From Cristatella mucedo (Eukaryota > Bryozoa > Phylactolaemata > Cristatellidae), in the NCBI GenBank assembly GCA_009760855.2, contig WPIO01000205.1, positions 1-64,000 on the forward strand: a stretch of 64,000 nucleotides of DNA, read 5' to 3'. Position numbers and translations under genes: made by a program. The notes under the pieces are model-generated. The model was not told where the DNA came from, did no database searches, and was given only the letters and a program-made list of their open reading frames with translations. Below are positions 1 to 10,136 of the stretch, piece after piece; position 1 is the stretch's first letter; each line of letters begins with the position of its first letter.

Positions 1-78
1 GCCCGCCTGACAGAGAGCTAGTTAAAGAAGTTAGTTAAAGATCAAGTGGAAGGTAAAGTGTCGGAGACGTTGCACGAA

Positions 79-440
79 GAAGCTTCGCGCTCGATCCCTG
101 CCACCCATAATTCCCTAGTGAGGGAGAAGCGGGGCTCGATCCATGCCACCCACAATTTCCCACTGAGGAAGATGGCACACTAGGTAAGGCGGTTGCTTTC
201 ACGGCCTCGGTCCCGAGGTCGTGGGTTAGATTCCTGCGGTGGGGCGATCCTTTATCGCCACTGCAAGCGGTGGTGATAGCCGTATGGGCTCTTCTGTCGC
301 TATACAAAAGAGGCTTTTTAATCAGCTAGGATTTATTTATTTATTTAAGAAGCGGTGCTCGATCCACGCCACCCATAATTCCCCAGTGAGGGAGAAGCGG
401 GGCTCGATCCATGCCACCCATAATTCCCCAGTGAGGGAGA
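79..440 (+). repeat. 45-bp tandem repeat split by a SINE-1
   Basis: CTCGATCCATGCCACCCA-type units recur every 45 bp at 91 and 136, and again at 359 and 404. The SINE-1 at about 174-345 interrupts the array. Confidence 0.75.
174..345 (+). mobile_element. SINE-1 (tRNA-derived)
   Basis: The head GGCACACTAGGTAAGGCGGT resembles a pol III A box, and GTGGGTTAGATTCC a B box. The body contains a TTTATCGCCACTGCAAGCGG block and the tail GCTCTTCTGTCGCTATACAA followed by AATCAGC. The same order recurs at 15655 and, inverted, at 40430. Confidence 0.75.
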
Positions 441-999
441 AGCTAGAGAGTGGGGCTCGGGCGGCGGTGTATCTGCATGTATCCACTTGCTCTACTCTGC
501 GGTTCAGGGAAGAATATATCCGGTGTCATTGAAGTCCAGCAACTAGCTAGTGTTAGTGCCAAGCTTCTATTAGTGTAACTTTTTGTCTCGTTTCATACAG
601 TTGTAGCGCCCGGCTGGCTTTGGCTGAATTTTAGCGCGAACAAGAGCTGTTCGGCGGCGGGCTAGAGCCCCTTTGTCCTGGAGCAGTGAGCCAGAGAGGA
701 GCGTCAGTGCGGTTAGAGAGGAAGCGCTTAGGAGCAGGCCAGGAAGCTCGGAGACGAGCAGCGGCGATTCGGCCTTTAGAATTGGTCCGATACTCGCGGA
801 AGCTGCCGATAGATGTTGGCTGGCCTGTCAACCCCCGCCTTCCCTCTTTCCAAGAAAGAATCTTCTGGAACCCATTCGCCATTCAAGCTGGACGGAGGTA
901 CCCTCCCAGTGGCCTGGGGACGGTAGTAATTCCTTTCTGTAATGGGCCAAGGTGTCCGGGCCCAATACCACTAAGCTCTTGCCCATTGTTCCAGCTAGG

Positions 1000-1007
1000 T
1001 ATTTAAG
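1000..1007 (+). promoter_or_regulatory. TATA-like box in the solo LTR
   Basis: TATTTAAG located about 400 bp into the LTR and followed by the transcribed R-like region. Position and sequence suit an LTR core promoter. Confidence 0.45.
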
Positions 1008-1312
1008 AGTCGAGCGACGCTCGCTCTTGGCCTCGTGTCTTTTTTGTCTGTGGTCTTCTGTCTTTGGTCCGGCTCCGCCGTCGGACTCGTTTTCTCTGGA
1101 AGCGAGGGAGGAGGGCGGGCTGTTCGCCAGCGATTGACGGAACAGGACGAGACAGCTCTAGGAGGATTCGGTGGAACCCCACCGAACACGGTCGTATCGC
1201 GCCCGAGCTGGCATTTTTTTTGTTCTTTCGTGTTTTGTGTTTCTTTTGTGTCGTGTGTGTGCGCGCTAGCACGTGCTCTCGGCATAGGGATTTGCCGGCG
1301 CGAGCTAGGCGT

Positions 1313-1660
1313 AGTTGGCGTGTGTGGAGCTCTAGTTCACCGGGTAGGGTTTAGGCTCCGGGTCGCGCTTTAGTGTGGAGAATTATTTCCTCCGCAGGAG
1401 TGCTTGAGTTGGCGTGTGTGGAGTATTCCGGCCGCACTGGTGGAAACCGAGTTCTAGTTCACCGGGTAGGGTTTAGACTCCGGTTCGCACCTCAGTGTGG
1501 AGAAGTACTCCCTCCGCTCGAGTGTTTAAGTTGGCGTGTTTGGGGTATTCCCTCGGCACAGGTGGGAACGGATTCCTAGTTCACCGGTTAGGGTTTAGGG
1601 TCCGGGTCGCGCTTAGTGTAGAGGAGTATTCCCTCCGCAAGAGTGTTGAACGTGCGAGGA
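1313..1660 (+). repeat. Three 121-123 bp tandem repeats inside the LTR
   Basis: The segment beginning TAGTTCACCGGGTAGGGTTT recurs at 1333, 1454 and 1577 (last copy GGTTAGG), each followed by a GTGTGGAG...TCCCTCCGC-like block. Repeats within an R/U5 region are unusual but known in some LTRs. Confidence 0.8.
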
Positions 1661-1709
1661 GTGTGGAGATAAAGCTGAACTAGACGCGCAGCGACTTTGT
1701 GCGCTTGCG

Positions 1710-1715
1710 AATAAA
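1710..1715 (+). terminator. LTR polyadenylation signal
   Basis: AATAAA near the end of the transcribed part of the LTR, followed after 25-30 bases by a T-rich stretch. The same local sequence is found inverted at about 13050. Confidence 0.5.
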
Positions 1716-1935
1716 GTTCAGTAAAATCCCCAATTTATGTGTCTTGCTTCCAATTCACGCCGCGGACTCACGACCCCTTTTAGTAACGGTAAGCAGGTCA
1801 GCGCCAGAAACGCTCGTTTCGTGGCGGCCAGCTTATTGCGCGTAGGCGCGCACCGAACGGCATTAGGCGATAGGCTACGCCGCTAGGTAAGCGGCAGGTC
1901 AAGCTTACCCCGCCGAGCCTTCGGCGTTACACAGT

Positions 1936-3250
1936 GATCGCCGTATGCATGCCGATGCACAATGAAGCTTGGTTTATCACTTGTGTTCATTTTTATGTTG
2001 GAACCTGTATATAAGTACCGCTTGTCTAAATGCTAAACTTTTAGCGGATCCCATGTGGGCTGGAGCTTGTAGGCACACATTGTTTTATAAGCAGTTTTCT
2101 ATACTCTTGAAACATATCTAATTAGGACTGAACATGTATTGCTAAGGTGCAAAATTGTGTTACATTGTATAACTGGATTGGCTGAAGCAGCTCTGGCCTT
2201 CTTAGAATATTACTTGTCCGATCGTGTTCGATCATGTTCCGTTGGACCGATCATCTCCAGTCTGTCTGATCTAGTCCCAGCGTGTCCGCCGTGTTCGGTC
2301 GTGCCCGATCGTGTCCAGCCTGTCCTGTATGGCGGTCATCGTGTTGACCCAGCAGTCAAGTCTCCTGTGGTGCTACACAAGAGGTCTTTTCTCGGCCACT
2401 GCCGCTCTCCATGCCTCGCCATTGTGTCATAGCAAGTATTTCGGGCTCGCGGTATCGGCTGCCACTTCTTCGCCAACGACATCTAACTATAATTGTCATT
2501 CAATCCACCACAGTCAGCTGGTTTCAAGTTCTTCGTGGCATGTAATATCTCGGATACAGAGGAAGATTCCATAAAGCAAGCAAGGCAATTACTTAGGTAC
2601 TTCAGACCAGTTTCAGCCTCCCCATGCCCTTAGACCCAATGAGGAATGGTTTGAACCGAGGGCACGGTGCTCGCTTTTATGGACCACAGTCGTCGGCTTG
2701 AGTCCTTGGGTGCATGTAAAGAACCTGGATAGATTAAATTATCTTGGAGCGCTATACAAATAGATTGTATCATAAATTAGCCATTCCGTTTTGCTCAGCG
2801 ATTTTTAGCCTGCGGAAATTACTTTCACAGCTCTTACTCAGCATTGTATTCTTGCTGGCTTGCTGTCGACTCTCAGTCGCATACTTTCCAGCCCCGTCAT
2901 GCGTTCAGACTTCGACGCTAATGAATTCTTCGACTGCTCTAAGGTTAACATACTTCCCATACTAGTGGTTTGTTTTACGAGATGAAGTAAGTCAGTCAGC
3001 TACTGCATGCCCACCAACGCGGCTGAGGCGGCTATACAACCGGTAGCATAGCCTAGTCAGGCTAATGCCAGTTGTCAGCTATTATTACGCATTTCTCCCT
3101 TTATTAGTACTACCGATTACTTTCACAACCAGCTAGAGATTCTCCTTTCCTCTCTCCCCAGTTTCCAGGTGTAGACACATACTGTATGTAGTCGTTGAAC
3201 GTGGCTAGGTTCGTGTCAGACCCAGTTTACTACTGAAAGACATTCAATTT
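1936..3250. other. No gene recognised; SINE-2 fragment inside
   Basis: Apart from the SINE-2 piece at 2645-2775, no coding region, RNA gene or TE is recognisable. Short ORFs here lack domains. Confidence 0.5.
2645..2775 (+). mobile_element. SINE-2, diverged
   Basis: The head (GGTTTGAACCGAGGGCACGG), B-box-like CTTGAGTCC and tail AACCTGGATAGATTAAATTA plus GGAGCGCTATACAAA follow the SINE-2 order. Confidence 0.5.
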
Positions 3251-3420
3251 GACCCTCATGAATTTCCTTTTTCAAATTTTTAGCAAAAAAAGATCATCTT
3301 TGAATACGTACGTAGACAGCATTCAGACTCGGGTCGTCTGCAGGCACTCAGTTCTGACCTTCGCAACATCCAGGGCCCACATTTATCGTACTTTTACGAG
3401 TACAAGTTGCACTATTTTCC

Positions 3421-3690
3421 ATTAAAATAATTTGTGTAGAACTGAAGATGATTTAATCTATGCGGAAAGTGACGATTCAGACATTGACAAGCTATAGAAG
3501 ACTATTGAGATGTTAAGCAGTGACACTGATGAAGAGTTTCTTGATAATTCTGATGATTAAAGCAAATTTATATTATTACAAAATTAGCTATATATTCAGT
3601 AATAGTATTTTTCAATACAGTTTTTTCAAAGCGTCCATAAAAATGGGTGCAGCGTATACTTGAGTGCGACTTATCATCGTAAAAATGTGG
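3421..3690 (+). mobile_element. Pogo/Tigger-like DNA transposon 3' relic
   Basis: An acidic reading (ESDDSDIDKL, then after a stop SDTDEEFLDNSDD) is followed by a non-coding end with ATGGGTGCAGCGTATACTTG and GTGCGACTTATCATCGTAAA, resembling the GTGCGACTTATAGTCCG-type terminal repeats of pogo/Tigger transposons. The transposase core is not present. Confidence 0.45.
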
Positions 3691-4500
3691 TATTGATGAG
3701 CACTTTACAGTTCTCTACACCGTGGTTGGGTGGAAAGCACAAAGCACACTGCCCCGTACCATGGTAGGATATTGCCGTCCTTGCTAATACAAATGATAAT
3801 ATTGAACAGTGTGTATGAAATATATCCTTGATGGACTATAATTCCTTTCTAGGCAGGTTGACTATTCTGGCGAGGATGCATTTCAACTGGACACGCTAAG
3901 CCACGAACGTACAACCACATAAATGACAGGTAGATTCTTTTTTACTTTCCGGTCATCAGGGGATTTTGCAACGTCGGTCAGTAGTGAGTTGAAGGGTTTG
4001 GCTAGTGGTGCTCGAGTCCACTGCCAAAGGGTGCGTGGGTTTGTTTTAGCTGCGATTTGACGCGGGAGCGGCTGAAACTGCTACATCTTAGACGGTCACC
4101 AGAGATCAATGAAATCACGCAACGCCAAACGTGGAAAAAACTTGGCAAGACCTGGGTAACGTCTTTTTCCCTTTTTATCACTGCACGTCTTTGCACAGCT
4201 CAGTCTTTTCAATTATTGGTGGAATTTCCAGCTGTTGTTTGACTCTTAGGGGCCGTTTCACGACGGAAAAACTTATAAAAAGCTTCACTTTTTAATTTTC
4301 AGTTATATCTCATCTACAAAATTGATATTTTCACACATATTAATGGCAATTGTAATGCTAATGTAAGAATACATACTATAACGGGTGGCAACACCGCCTA
4401 CTTTTGAAAACTTGAAACTTTAGACCAAGACCGCTCGGCCGGCATTTTTGGCGACATTATAAAAAGAACTAAATTAAGAAAAGTGCAATCCAATAAATAT
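3691..4500. other. No feature recognised
   Basis: AT-rich unique-looking sequence without supported coding potential. Confidence 0.5.
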
Positions 4501-4504
4501 CATG

Positions 4505-4690
4505 AACATGACCCAGGGTCTTACCCTTGGGGAAATGTGCTCGCACTCAACGTCCCCAAAAAAGTCGGGTTCGAGTCCTCCTGCAGGCATTCTTTTATTG
4601 CCTGCTGCAAGTGGTGGTGCTAGCCGTTAAGGCTCTTCTGCAGATATATAAATGCTGTTAAATCAGCAAACTTTATTATCAATAAAATGG
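4505..4690 (+). mobile_element. SINE-1, diverged
   Basis: The B-box GGGTTCGAGTCCTCCTGCAG, body TTTATTGCCTGCTGCAAGTG and tail GGCTCTTCTGCAG...AAATGC...TTAAATCAGC keep the SINE-1 order. Confidence 0.6.
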
Positions 4691-5023
4691 AAGTGACAGC
4701 AGCTATGGTTTTTCAGCTTGCAAAAATAATTTGGCTGTTGCCTCAGCTAACCATAGCTTTACTTTTCAAGTTACATCTTAAGCATGCAGGTAAACTAAAT
4801 TGGACAACTTATACGAGGCAACAGAAGTTATCAGCGACTAGGCATTTTACGGTAAATAACTGTCAAAAATAAAGATACTGAGCTGTACAAATCTAAAGAT
4901 TCAGCAGCTTAGCTGAGGATAGTTTAATTTTTCCAATAAAGAGGATCACATAGGAAAACTATAAGATGTAAGAAAAACTTCGCATTTGTCATGCACAGAT
5001 TAAAAGGAGACCGGCACATCATG

Positions 5024-5674
5024 CTATTCCTTGTTTTTAACTTCTCCTTGGGCGTGAGCTGACTTTTTCGAACAGCGATGAGTGGTCAAGTGACCTCTCA
5101 GCGTATTCGGGTGCCTAAACCATTTGCCACAAACGCCACACGGATATGGCTTCACACCGGTGTGAGTCATTACATGCCGCTTCAAATGACTGCTCTGCAA
5201 GAAGCCTTGGCCACAGTAATCACATATGCAGTGCTTTTGCCCCGTATGACTCATCTCATGAGTGTGTCGAGTTTTGTGATGCTTGAAGCGCTTTTCACAA
5301 TACTGACATGCAAATGGCCTGTCGCCAGTGTGAGTCACCATGTGACTTTTCAGGTTGCTCGACTGGGAGAAGATGTGCCCACAGGCTTGACACTTAAACG
5401 GCTTGCTACCAGCATGCACCATCAGGTGAGTCCTAAGGGCCCCATTATGACGAAATGCTTGCCCACACTGGTGGCAAGAGTAAGGTCTCTCGCCACTGTG
5501 CGACATCATATGGCGCTTCAAGTGACAGGCTCTTGACAGGTTCTGTCCGCACACCTTGCAAGAGTGCATGCCCGGGCCGCCATGCGTTGCCACGTGACGT
5601 CTCAAGCTTTGAGCTTGCGAATAGCTCTGCCCACATTGCTCGCACGAGTAGCACTTGGCAGCTGATGCAGCCAT
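5024..5674 (-). CDS. C2H2 zinc-finger protein, seven fingers, single exon
   Basis: A 216-residue ORF with seven consecutive C2H2 fingers spanning about residues 8 to 204, each C-x2-C-x12-H-x3-H. Linkers are TGDRPF- or TGVKPY-like between several fingers. It is probably a nuclear sequence-specific DNA-binding protein, with no KRAB, SCAN, BTB or other effector domain visible. The start ATG at 5674 is supported by an in-frame TGA 18 bases upstream. The C-terminus (KKSAHAQGEVKNKE) is short and basic. Flanking DNA is SINE-1 relic on one side and LINE-A on the other. It could be the 3' exon of a longer gene, but the upstream stop argues for a complete single-exon gene or a retrocopy. The orthologue is not identifiable by eye. 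Confidence 0.85.
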   Translation of the reverse strand: MAASAAKCYSCEQCGQSYSQAQSLRRHVATHGGPGMHSCKVCGQNLSRACHLKRHMMSHSGERPYSCHQCGQAFRHNGALRTHLMVHAGSKPFKCQACGHIFSQSSNLKSHMVTHTGDRPFACQYCEKRFKHHKTRHTHEMSHTGQKHCICDYCGQGFLQSSHLKRHVMTHTGVKPYPCGVCGKWFRHPNTLRGHLTTHRCSKKSAHAQGEVKNKE

Positions 5675-6204
5675 GCTAGCTGTCTGCCTTCAGCCTAAGA
5701 TCATCGGTCGCACTTCAACAGATAGATCCGATGAAAGTCCCTAAAACCGACATAACGAATGATAATTATTATTATTATTATTTTGATATAACATCCTCAG
5801 AGAACTCAATCTCGTTCTAGGTGCTTTACATTTGCTGCACAGGAAGCACGATCGAATGGTTAGTGGTAGCATGTTGACTAAACAACAAGAATAACATGGT
5901 TGGGTGACATGCACAGGGTCAGCATGCCAGTACGGTAAATGGTAGCAAGCAGTGTCAGCACGAACAGGAACTTAAATGTCGAATCATAGGGATCCACTAA
6001 ATGCTGTCATAAATAGGTGCATTTTTGTTTTCTTTTTAAATGTGGTCAAGTCAGCAGATGTCATGATGGAAGTCGGAAGTGAGTTCCAGGCATTGGGAGC
6101 ATAGAAACTGGAAGTCAGTGCAGGGCGGCAAGAAGTGGTGAGATGTGGCAACTGTGCCACTCACTACAGACAAGCCAAGCTGCAGAGGTTTGCATCAATT
6201 GTAA

Positions 6205-6354
6205 ATAAATGAAATTAATTTATATAGCGCCCCAAGAGAACCGAATCTCTATTCAGGCGCTTCACATACGCCTCGGGGCTCGAGCCAACGACCTGAGTCA
6301 GACCTTGGTCGGGGAGAACACCTTAACCGCTAGACCAAACCAGCACGGTAGTGG
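6205..6354 (-). mobile_element. SINE-2 with 9-bp target duplication
   Basis: Flanked by identical CAATTGTAA at 6196-6204 and 6355-6363. The body shows CAGGCGCTTCACATACGCCT, GGCTCGAGCC and AACCGCTAGACCAAACCAGC, the reverse complement of the SINE-2 tail, B box and A box. It sits inside the LINE-A copy. Confidence 0.88.
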
Positions 6355-7002
6355 CAATTGTAAGCACCTGAGTGCATAGGCCGGTAGACCAGCAAGCAGC
6401 AAGTTAAAGATGTCAAGACAGGATGTCACAAATGCATGGACCAATTTAGACGTCCTATCCCTGTCTTAACAAGCCCGAATTTTAGCAATGTTGTGTAGCT
6501 GAAAGTAGACAGACTTGACTGGAGCTGATGTGGTCGTGTAATGAAAGATCACTTTGGAACATGACACTTGGATTTCAAGCAGATTCAACAGGAGATATGC
6601 TGGCAGAGCCGATTTTGAGCATCAAACTTTTCAATTTCTTAATCACACTTGGTTTGCCCATAACTAGTAAGTTCATTTTATCACCATTCAATTGAAGAAA
6701 GTTTGCTGCCATCTATGTGTGGATGTCATCAATACATGCAGCAAGGGAGTTGACAGAATTCGATGTGCTGGAGGGCTGGTAGGGATCAAAGCAAAGGTAC
6801 AGCTGGGTGTCGTCTGCATAGAAGTAAAAGCCTAGATTGTGCCTGGTTATCACATCGGCTAGAGGAAGAGTATAAACAGTGAAAAGAGATAGACCATGCG
6901 CAGGAGTCCAGAGGTTCCTCATATATAAGAGGTTCCTCGGATGATCTTTGTCCATTCACATCAATACTATAGAGTCTCCCACTGATACAGGACCTGAACC
7001 AT

Positions 7003-7178
7003 CCGTTAACCGTTGGACTAACCAGCCGAGCTGGGTTGGTCCAGCGGTTAAGGTGCTCGCCCCGATTAAGGTCTGGCTGAGGTCGTGGGCTCGAGCCCTG
7101 AGGCATATGTGAAGCGCCTGAATAGAGATTTAGTTATCTTGGGGCGCTATACAAATAAATTTTATTTATTTATATTTA
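7003..7178 (+). mobile_element. SINE-2 with inverted 5' piece
   Basis: Flanked by AACCAT at 6997-7002 and 7179-7184; removing the insert restores the LINE-A sequence. The head GGTCCAGCGGTTAAGGTGCT and B box GTGGGCTCGAGCCCTGAG are clear, and the tail is GAAGCGCCTGAATAGAGATT. The first about 24 bases (CCGTTAACCGTTGGACTAAC) are an inverted copy of the head. Confidence 0.85.
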
Positions 7179-7491
7179 AACCATTGCATTGCAGTGCGAG
7201 TGATGCCTAGGCGACATGAGAGTCGCTGAAGGACTTGGAGATCGATAGTATCAAAAGCTGCGGAAACATCGAGCAAAACAAGCAGATATACTACTACTAC
7301 TACTACTAGATACGCTACCTAAGTCTGCATTCCTAAGCAAGTAAACGCTTACTGTGCACTTGCTTGCTCGTTATAAAAATGCTTACTGTGCACTTGGTTC
7401 TACATAAGGCACCCACAAGGGAGACAATCATCAAGGGGTTTTGCCACTGATAGCAGGCGAACTAGAACTTTGATAATATACCTTTGCACAA

Positions 7492-7614
<123 letters not shown>

Positions 7615-7725
7615 ACTGGCTCTTACTACTAGGAGTCGGAATTTACACTTTGTATTTCCTGTGAGTTCTCTGAGGGCGCTGTAACAAGTGTATTATTATT
7701 ATTTTTATTATCCCCGAAGGACATA

Positions 7726-7863
7726 ACGTATCTCTCTGTAACTCCACAAAGCCACCAGGACTTAGTGGTGTTATACTGGAGTTTTCTATTGAGCACAAAC
7801 AGCCGATGTGGCTTTTCAGTATGCATGGGATCGTCAACAGACTTCATCTCGCACAACAATGGG

Positions 7864-7909
<46 letters not shown>

Positions 7910-8256
7910 GGCTGAGTCAGGAGGTCAGTCCAGGAGATAAGCTGCAAGCAAGTAGCAGCTAATAATGGCTGTAAGCAATGTGCCACAGTAGGATGTAGGA
8001 GATATGTATGACATGATGAAGATAGGATGTAGGATGTTGTCGGGTGCAGGAGAGCCCATTTTTTTGTGATAATTGCGGCAGTGAATTCCAAATTTCAGGA
8101 CCTTCAAAGCCAAAGCTTCGGTCACCAACTGTCTAAACGTAGGAATGAAACAGCTAATTTACTGTCCATGACCAGAAGGTACGAGGGGGGCTGAAACTAG
8201 TGCATTTCAGCTAGGTAAGAAGGAGCTAAGTCACAGCAGGCTTTGTGAGTCCATCT
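7726..8256 (-). mobile_element. LINE-B 3' fragment with (CAG)n expansion
   Basis: The 3' end (ACATAACGTATCTCTCTGTA) and CTGTAACTCCACAAAGCCAC match other LINE-B copies in reverse; it reaches the region encoding the C-terminal part of the RT ORF. A (CAG)n at 7868-7907 interrupts it. Confidence 0.75.
7868..7907 (+). repeat. (CAG)n microsatellite
   Basis: Thirteen uninterrupted CAG units inside a LINE-B relic. Confidence 0.97.
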
Positions 8257-8284
8257 CATGCCTATCTACCCCTGATCTACCTTT

Positions 8285-9000
8285 CCAGCGTAACAAGGCT
8301 TCATTTCCAAGTAGATAATACACAGCTGCATCTGTGCTTTGATCCTTCACTGCCTCCCAGCACTTCCGACTCCTTCAAGTCACTTGCTGCATGTATTGCT
8401 GACATTCGAACTTTGATGGTGAAAAACTTTCTCAGATTTCTAAAACTGCATGACAATAAAACCAACTTACAGGTTTTAATCAAACCTGGTGTTAATAAAA
8501 AATTGGAAAACCAATCCGTCAAAATGGGCTGAGCAAGCACGATCTCCTACATTCTACCTTCTCTACATTACATCTCCTAGCATTTCTCCTACGATTTATC
8601 AGCACGAAATCTTAGTCTCGTTCCGAAGTGACCTTTCCTTAGACGACCACGTCAGCTGCTCTGTCAAGTCCGAAAGCCAGGAAATCAACTCCCGACTTGC
8701 GTCGCGACATCTCCTAACTTGTCCGCAGTTAAAAAGAAACCAAACTTGCATCTTTGTATCACAGTCCCTATGATTCGTCCTTTATGTGTTTATGCATGCT
8801 GACACTGCAAGCAGCCACTAACCACACTTGCATGCTGACCCTATGCATGTCACCCCTAACCTTGTTATTCATGTTATTTATCAAGCATGATACCACTAAC
8901 CATTTGATCGTATTTCCTTTACAGCCAATGTAAAGCACCTAGAAAGAAATTGAGTTCCCTGAGGGCACAATAGAAATGTATTAACATTATTATTATTGTT
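8285..9000 (+). mobile_element. LINE-A 3' part
   Basis: Plus-strand reading gives DNTQLHLCFDPSLPPSTSDS then LKLHDNKTNL, RT sequence with YADD degenerated to VDN. It ends in the hairpin and (ATT)n at 8986-9000. Confidence 0.8.
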
Positions 9001-9002
9001 AC

Positions 9003-9085
9003 TATAGGCTTTGGGAGCATGCAAACTGAAGGCACGATCTCCAAAGGACTTTCGGCTGCTTCGAGGCATTGCTGAACGACATAAG
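9003..9085 (-). mobile_element. LINE-A old fragment
   Basis: GGCTTTGGGAGCATGCAAAC and GATCTCCAAAGGACTTTCGG match the antisense of the LINE-A C-terminal coding region. No 3' end is present. Confidence 0.5.
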
Positions 9086-9995
9086 CCAGAACAGCGATTG
9101 TACGACGCTTCATGAATGGGCGAGTAGTTAACAATGTTTTTGTAGATAGTTCTTTTACGTTGTAAACGCCCTGAAATGGAGACGATTCACGCACATCTCC
9201 CGGATTGCAGTTTCATCCTGCAACCCAAAGGATGGAACACCAAACAGTTAACACCCAATCCCCCTCTCTACCTTGTCGATTGGTGAGGTCGATGCGATCT
9301 CCAAGTCCAGACAAGCGTCCTTGAACTTAGTGCTAGTACAGGGGCGCTATGGTCGCGACGTGACTACAGAAGGCTTTAAGGCAACAGCCTGTGCACAGCG
9401 CTGCACAGTTATAGTCCGCGACCAGATAGAGTATGATATCGGTTTTCGTCCCCCCCCCCCCCCACTGACGGCCGATGGTCCCAGGACCAGGGCTGGTGAG
9501 CACCGCCAGCACTGGGCCCTACTTACCACGCACATAGTCTTACCTACCGCCCTCGATATCGGCCAACAGCGCGCGAGCAGCATACACGTTCAGCTAAGGT
9601 ATTTTTTAATCTTTTTTTGGACCTTGAAACTAAGCACCACGAAGTCTACCCAAGGTTGAGTCCATGGCCCACTAGCCACGACAACAGTAACAGGCTAGGC
9701 AGGCCAGGCCCCAACGAAACTCGGGCGCCCAAATCAGATCGGCGGCGACAATCATGAGGACATTGAAATTGAGCTACACGTACTGTAATAAAATTCCCTT
9801 CCCCGTCTTTCGTAAATGTGATGCAGGCGGCTAGCAGCAATTGTCACTTCGGCCGAATCACTCATCGACAAAAGTGCGAACTGCACTCACTGTCACCCCG
9901 GAACTAGACCCTCCGCGGCTTCGCTCGGCAAGTTTTTGGTTCGAAGGCCCGCATCTCTACCGCCAAAATGGGCAGCAACGAATCGTAACTTCCTC
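9086..9995. other. No feature recognised
   Basis: Contains a poly-C run near 9450. ORFs on both strands lack domains. Confidence 0.5.
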
Positions 9996-10136
9996 GGTGC
10001 TCAAGGTTCTGTCACTTACCTTTAGGTTCCTTCATTCTTTGACTCGAGCAGACCTAGCAGAACTAATCCCTCACGGGGCAAAGAATCGTACAACCCCCGT
10101 AGTTCTTACTCAAATCGTTATTATTATTATTATTAT
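9996..10136 (+). mobile_element. LINE-A internally deleted relic
   Basis: AAGGTTCTGTCACTTACCTT and TTCCTTCATTCTTTGACTCG match the LINE-A C-terminal coding region, followed by an (ATT)n tail without the 3' UTR. Confidence 0.6.

Larger units (their letters stand above)
602..1931 (+). mobile_element. Solo LTR of an LTR retrotransposon
   Basis: Starts TGTAGCGCC and ends GGCGTTACA, an 8/9 terminal inverted match with TG...CA ends. It is flanked by identical CAGT at 598-601 and 1932-1935 (4-bp target duplication). Internally it has a TATA-like TATTTAAG at 1000-1007, a GC-rich transcribed part with three about 121-bp repeats, and AATAAA at 1710-1715. No gag/pol lies next to it, so it is a solo LTR formed by LTR-LTR recombination. 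Superfamily unknown; a 4-bp duplication is common in Gypsy/BEL types. Confidence 0.75.
5762..7342 (-). mobile_element. LINE-A, 5'-truncated, carrying two SINE-2 insertions
   Basis: The 3' end is at 5762 with an (ATT)n tail and the CTAGAACGAGATTGAG hairpin. Minus-strand reading gives RT fragments including FTVYTLPLADVITRHNLGFY and [19 protein letters not shown] (catalytic YADD). Frameshifts and stops make it a relic. SINE-2 copies at 6205-6354 and 7003-7178 interrupt it. Confidence 0.88.

Noticed and set aside
174-345. Functional tRNA genes at the SINE heads
   Set aside because: A/B-box-like words exist but no cloverleaf with a proper anticodon and acceptor stem forms; they are tRNA-derived SINEs.
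5078-5536. Plus-strand ORF opposite the zinc-finger gene
   Set aside because: Antisense shadow of the repeated finger codons.
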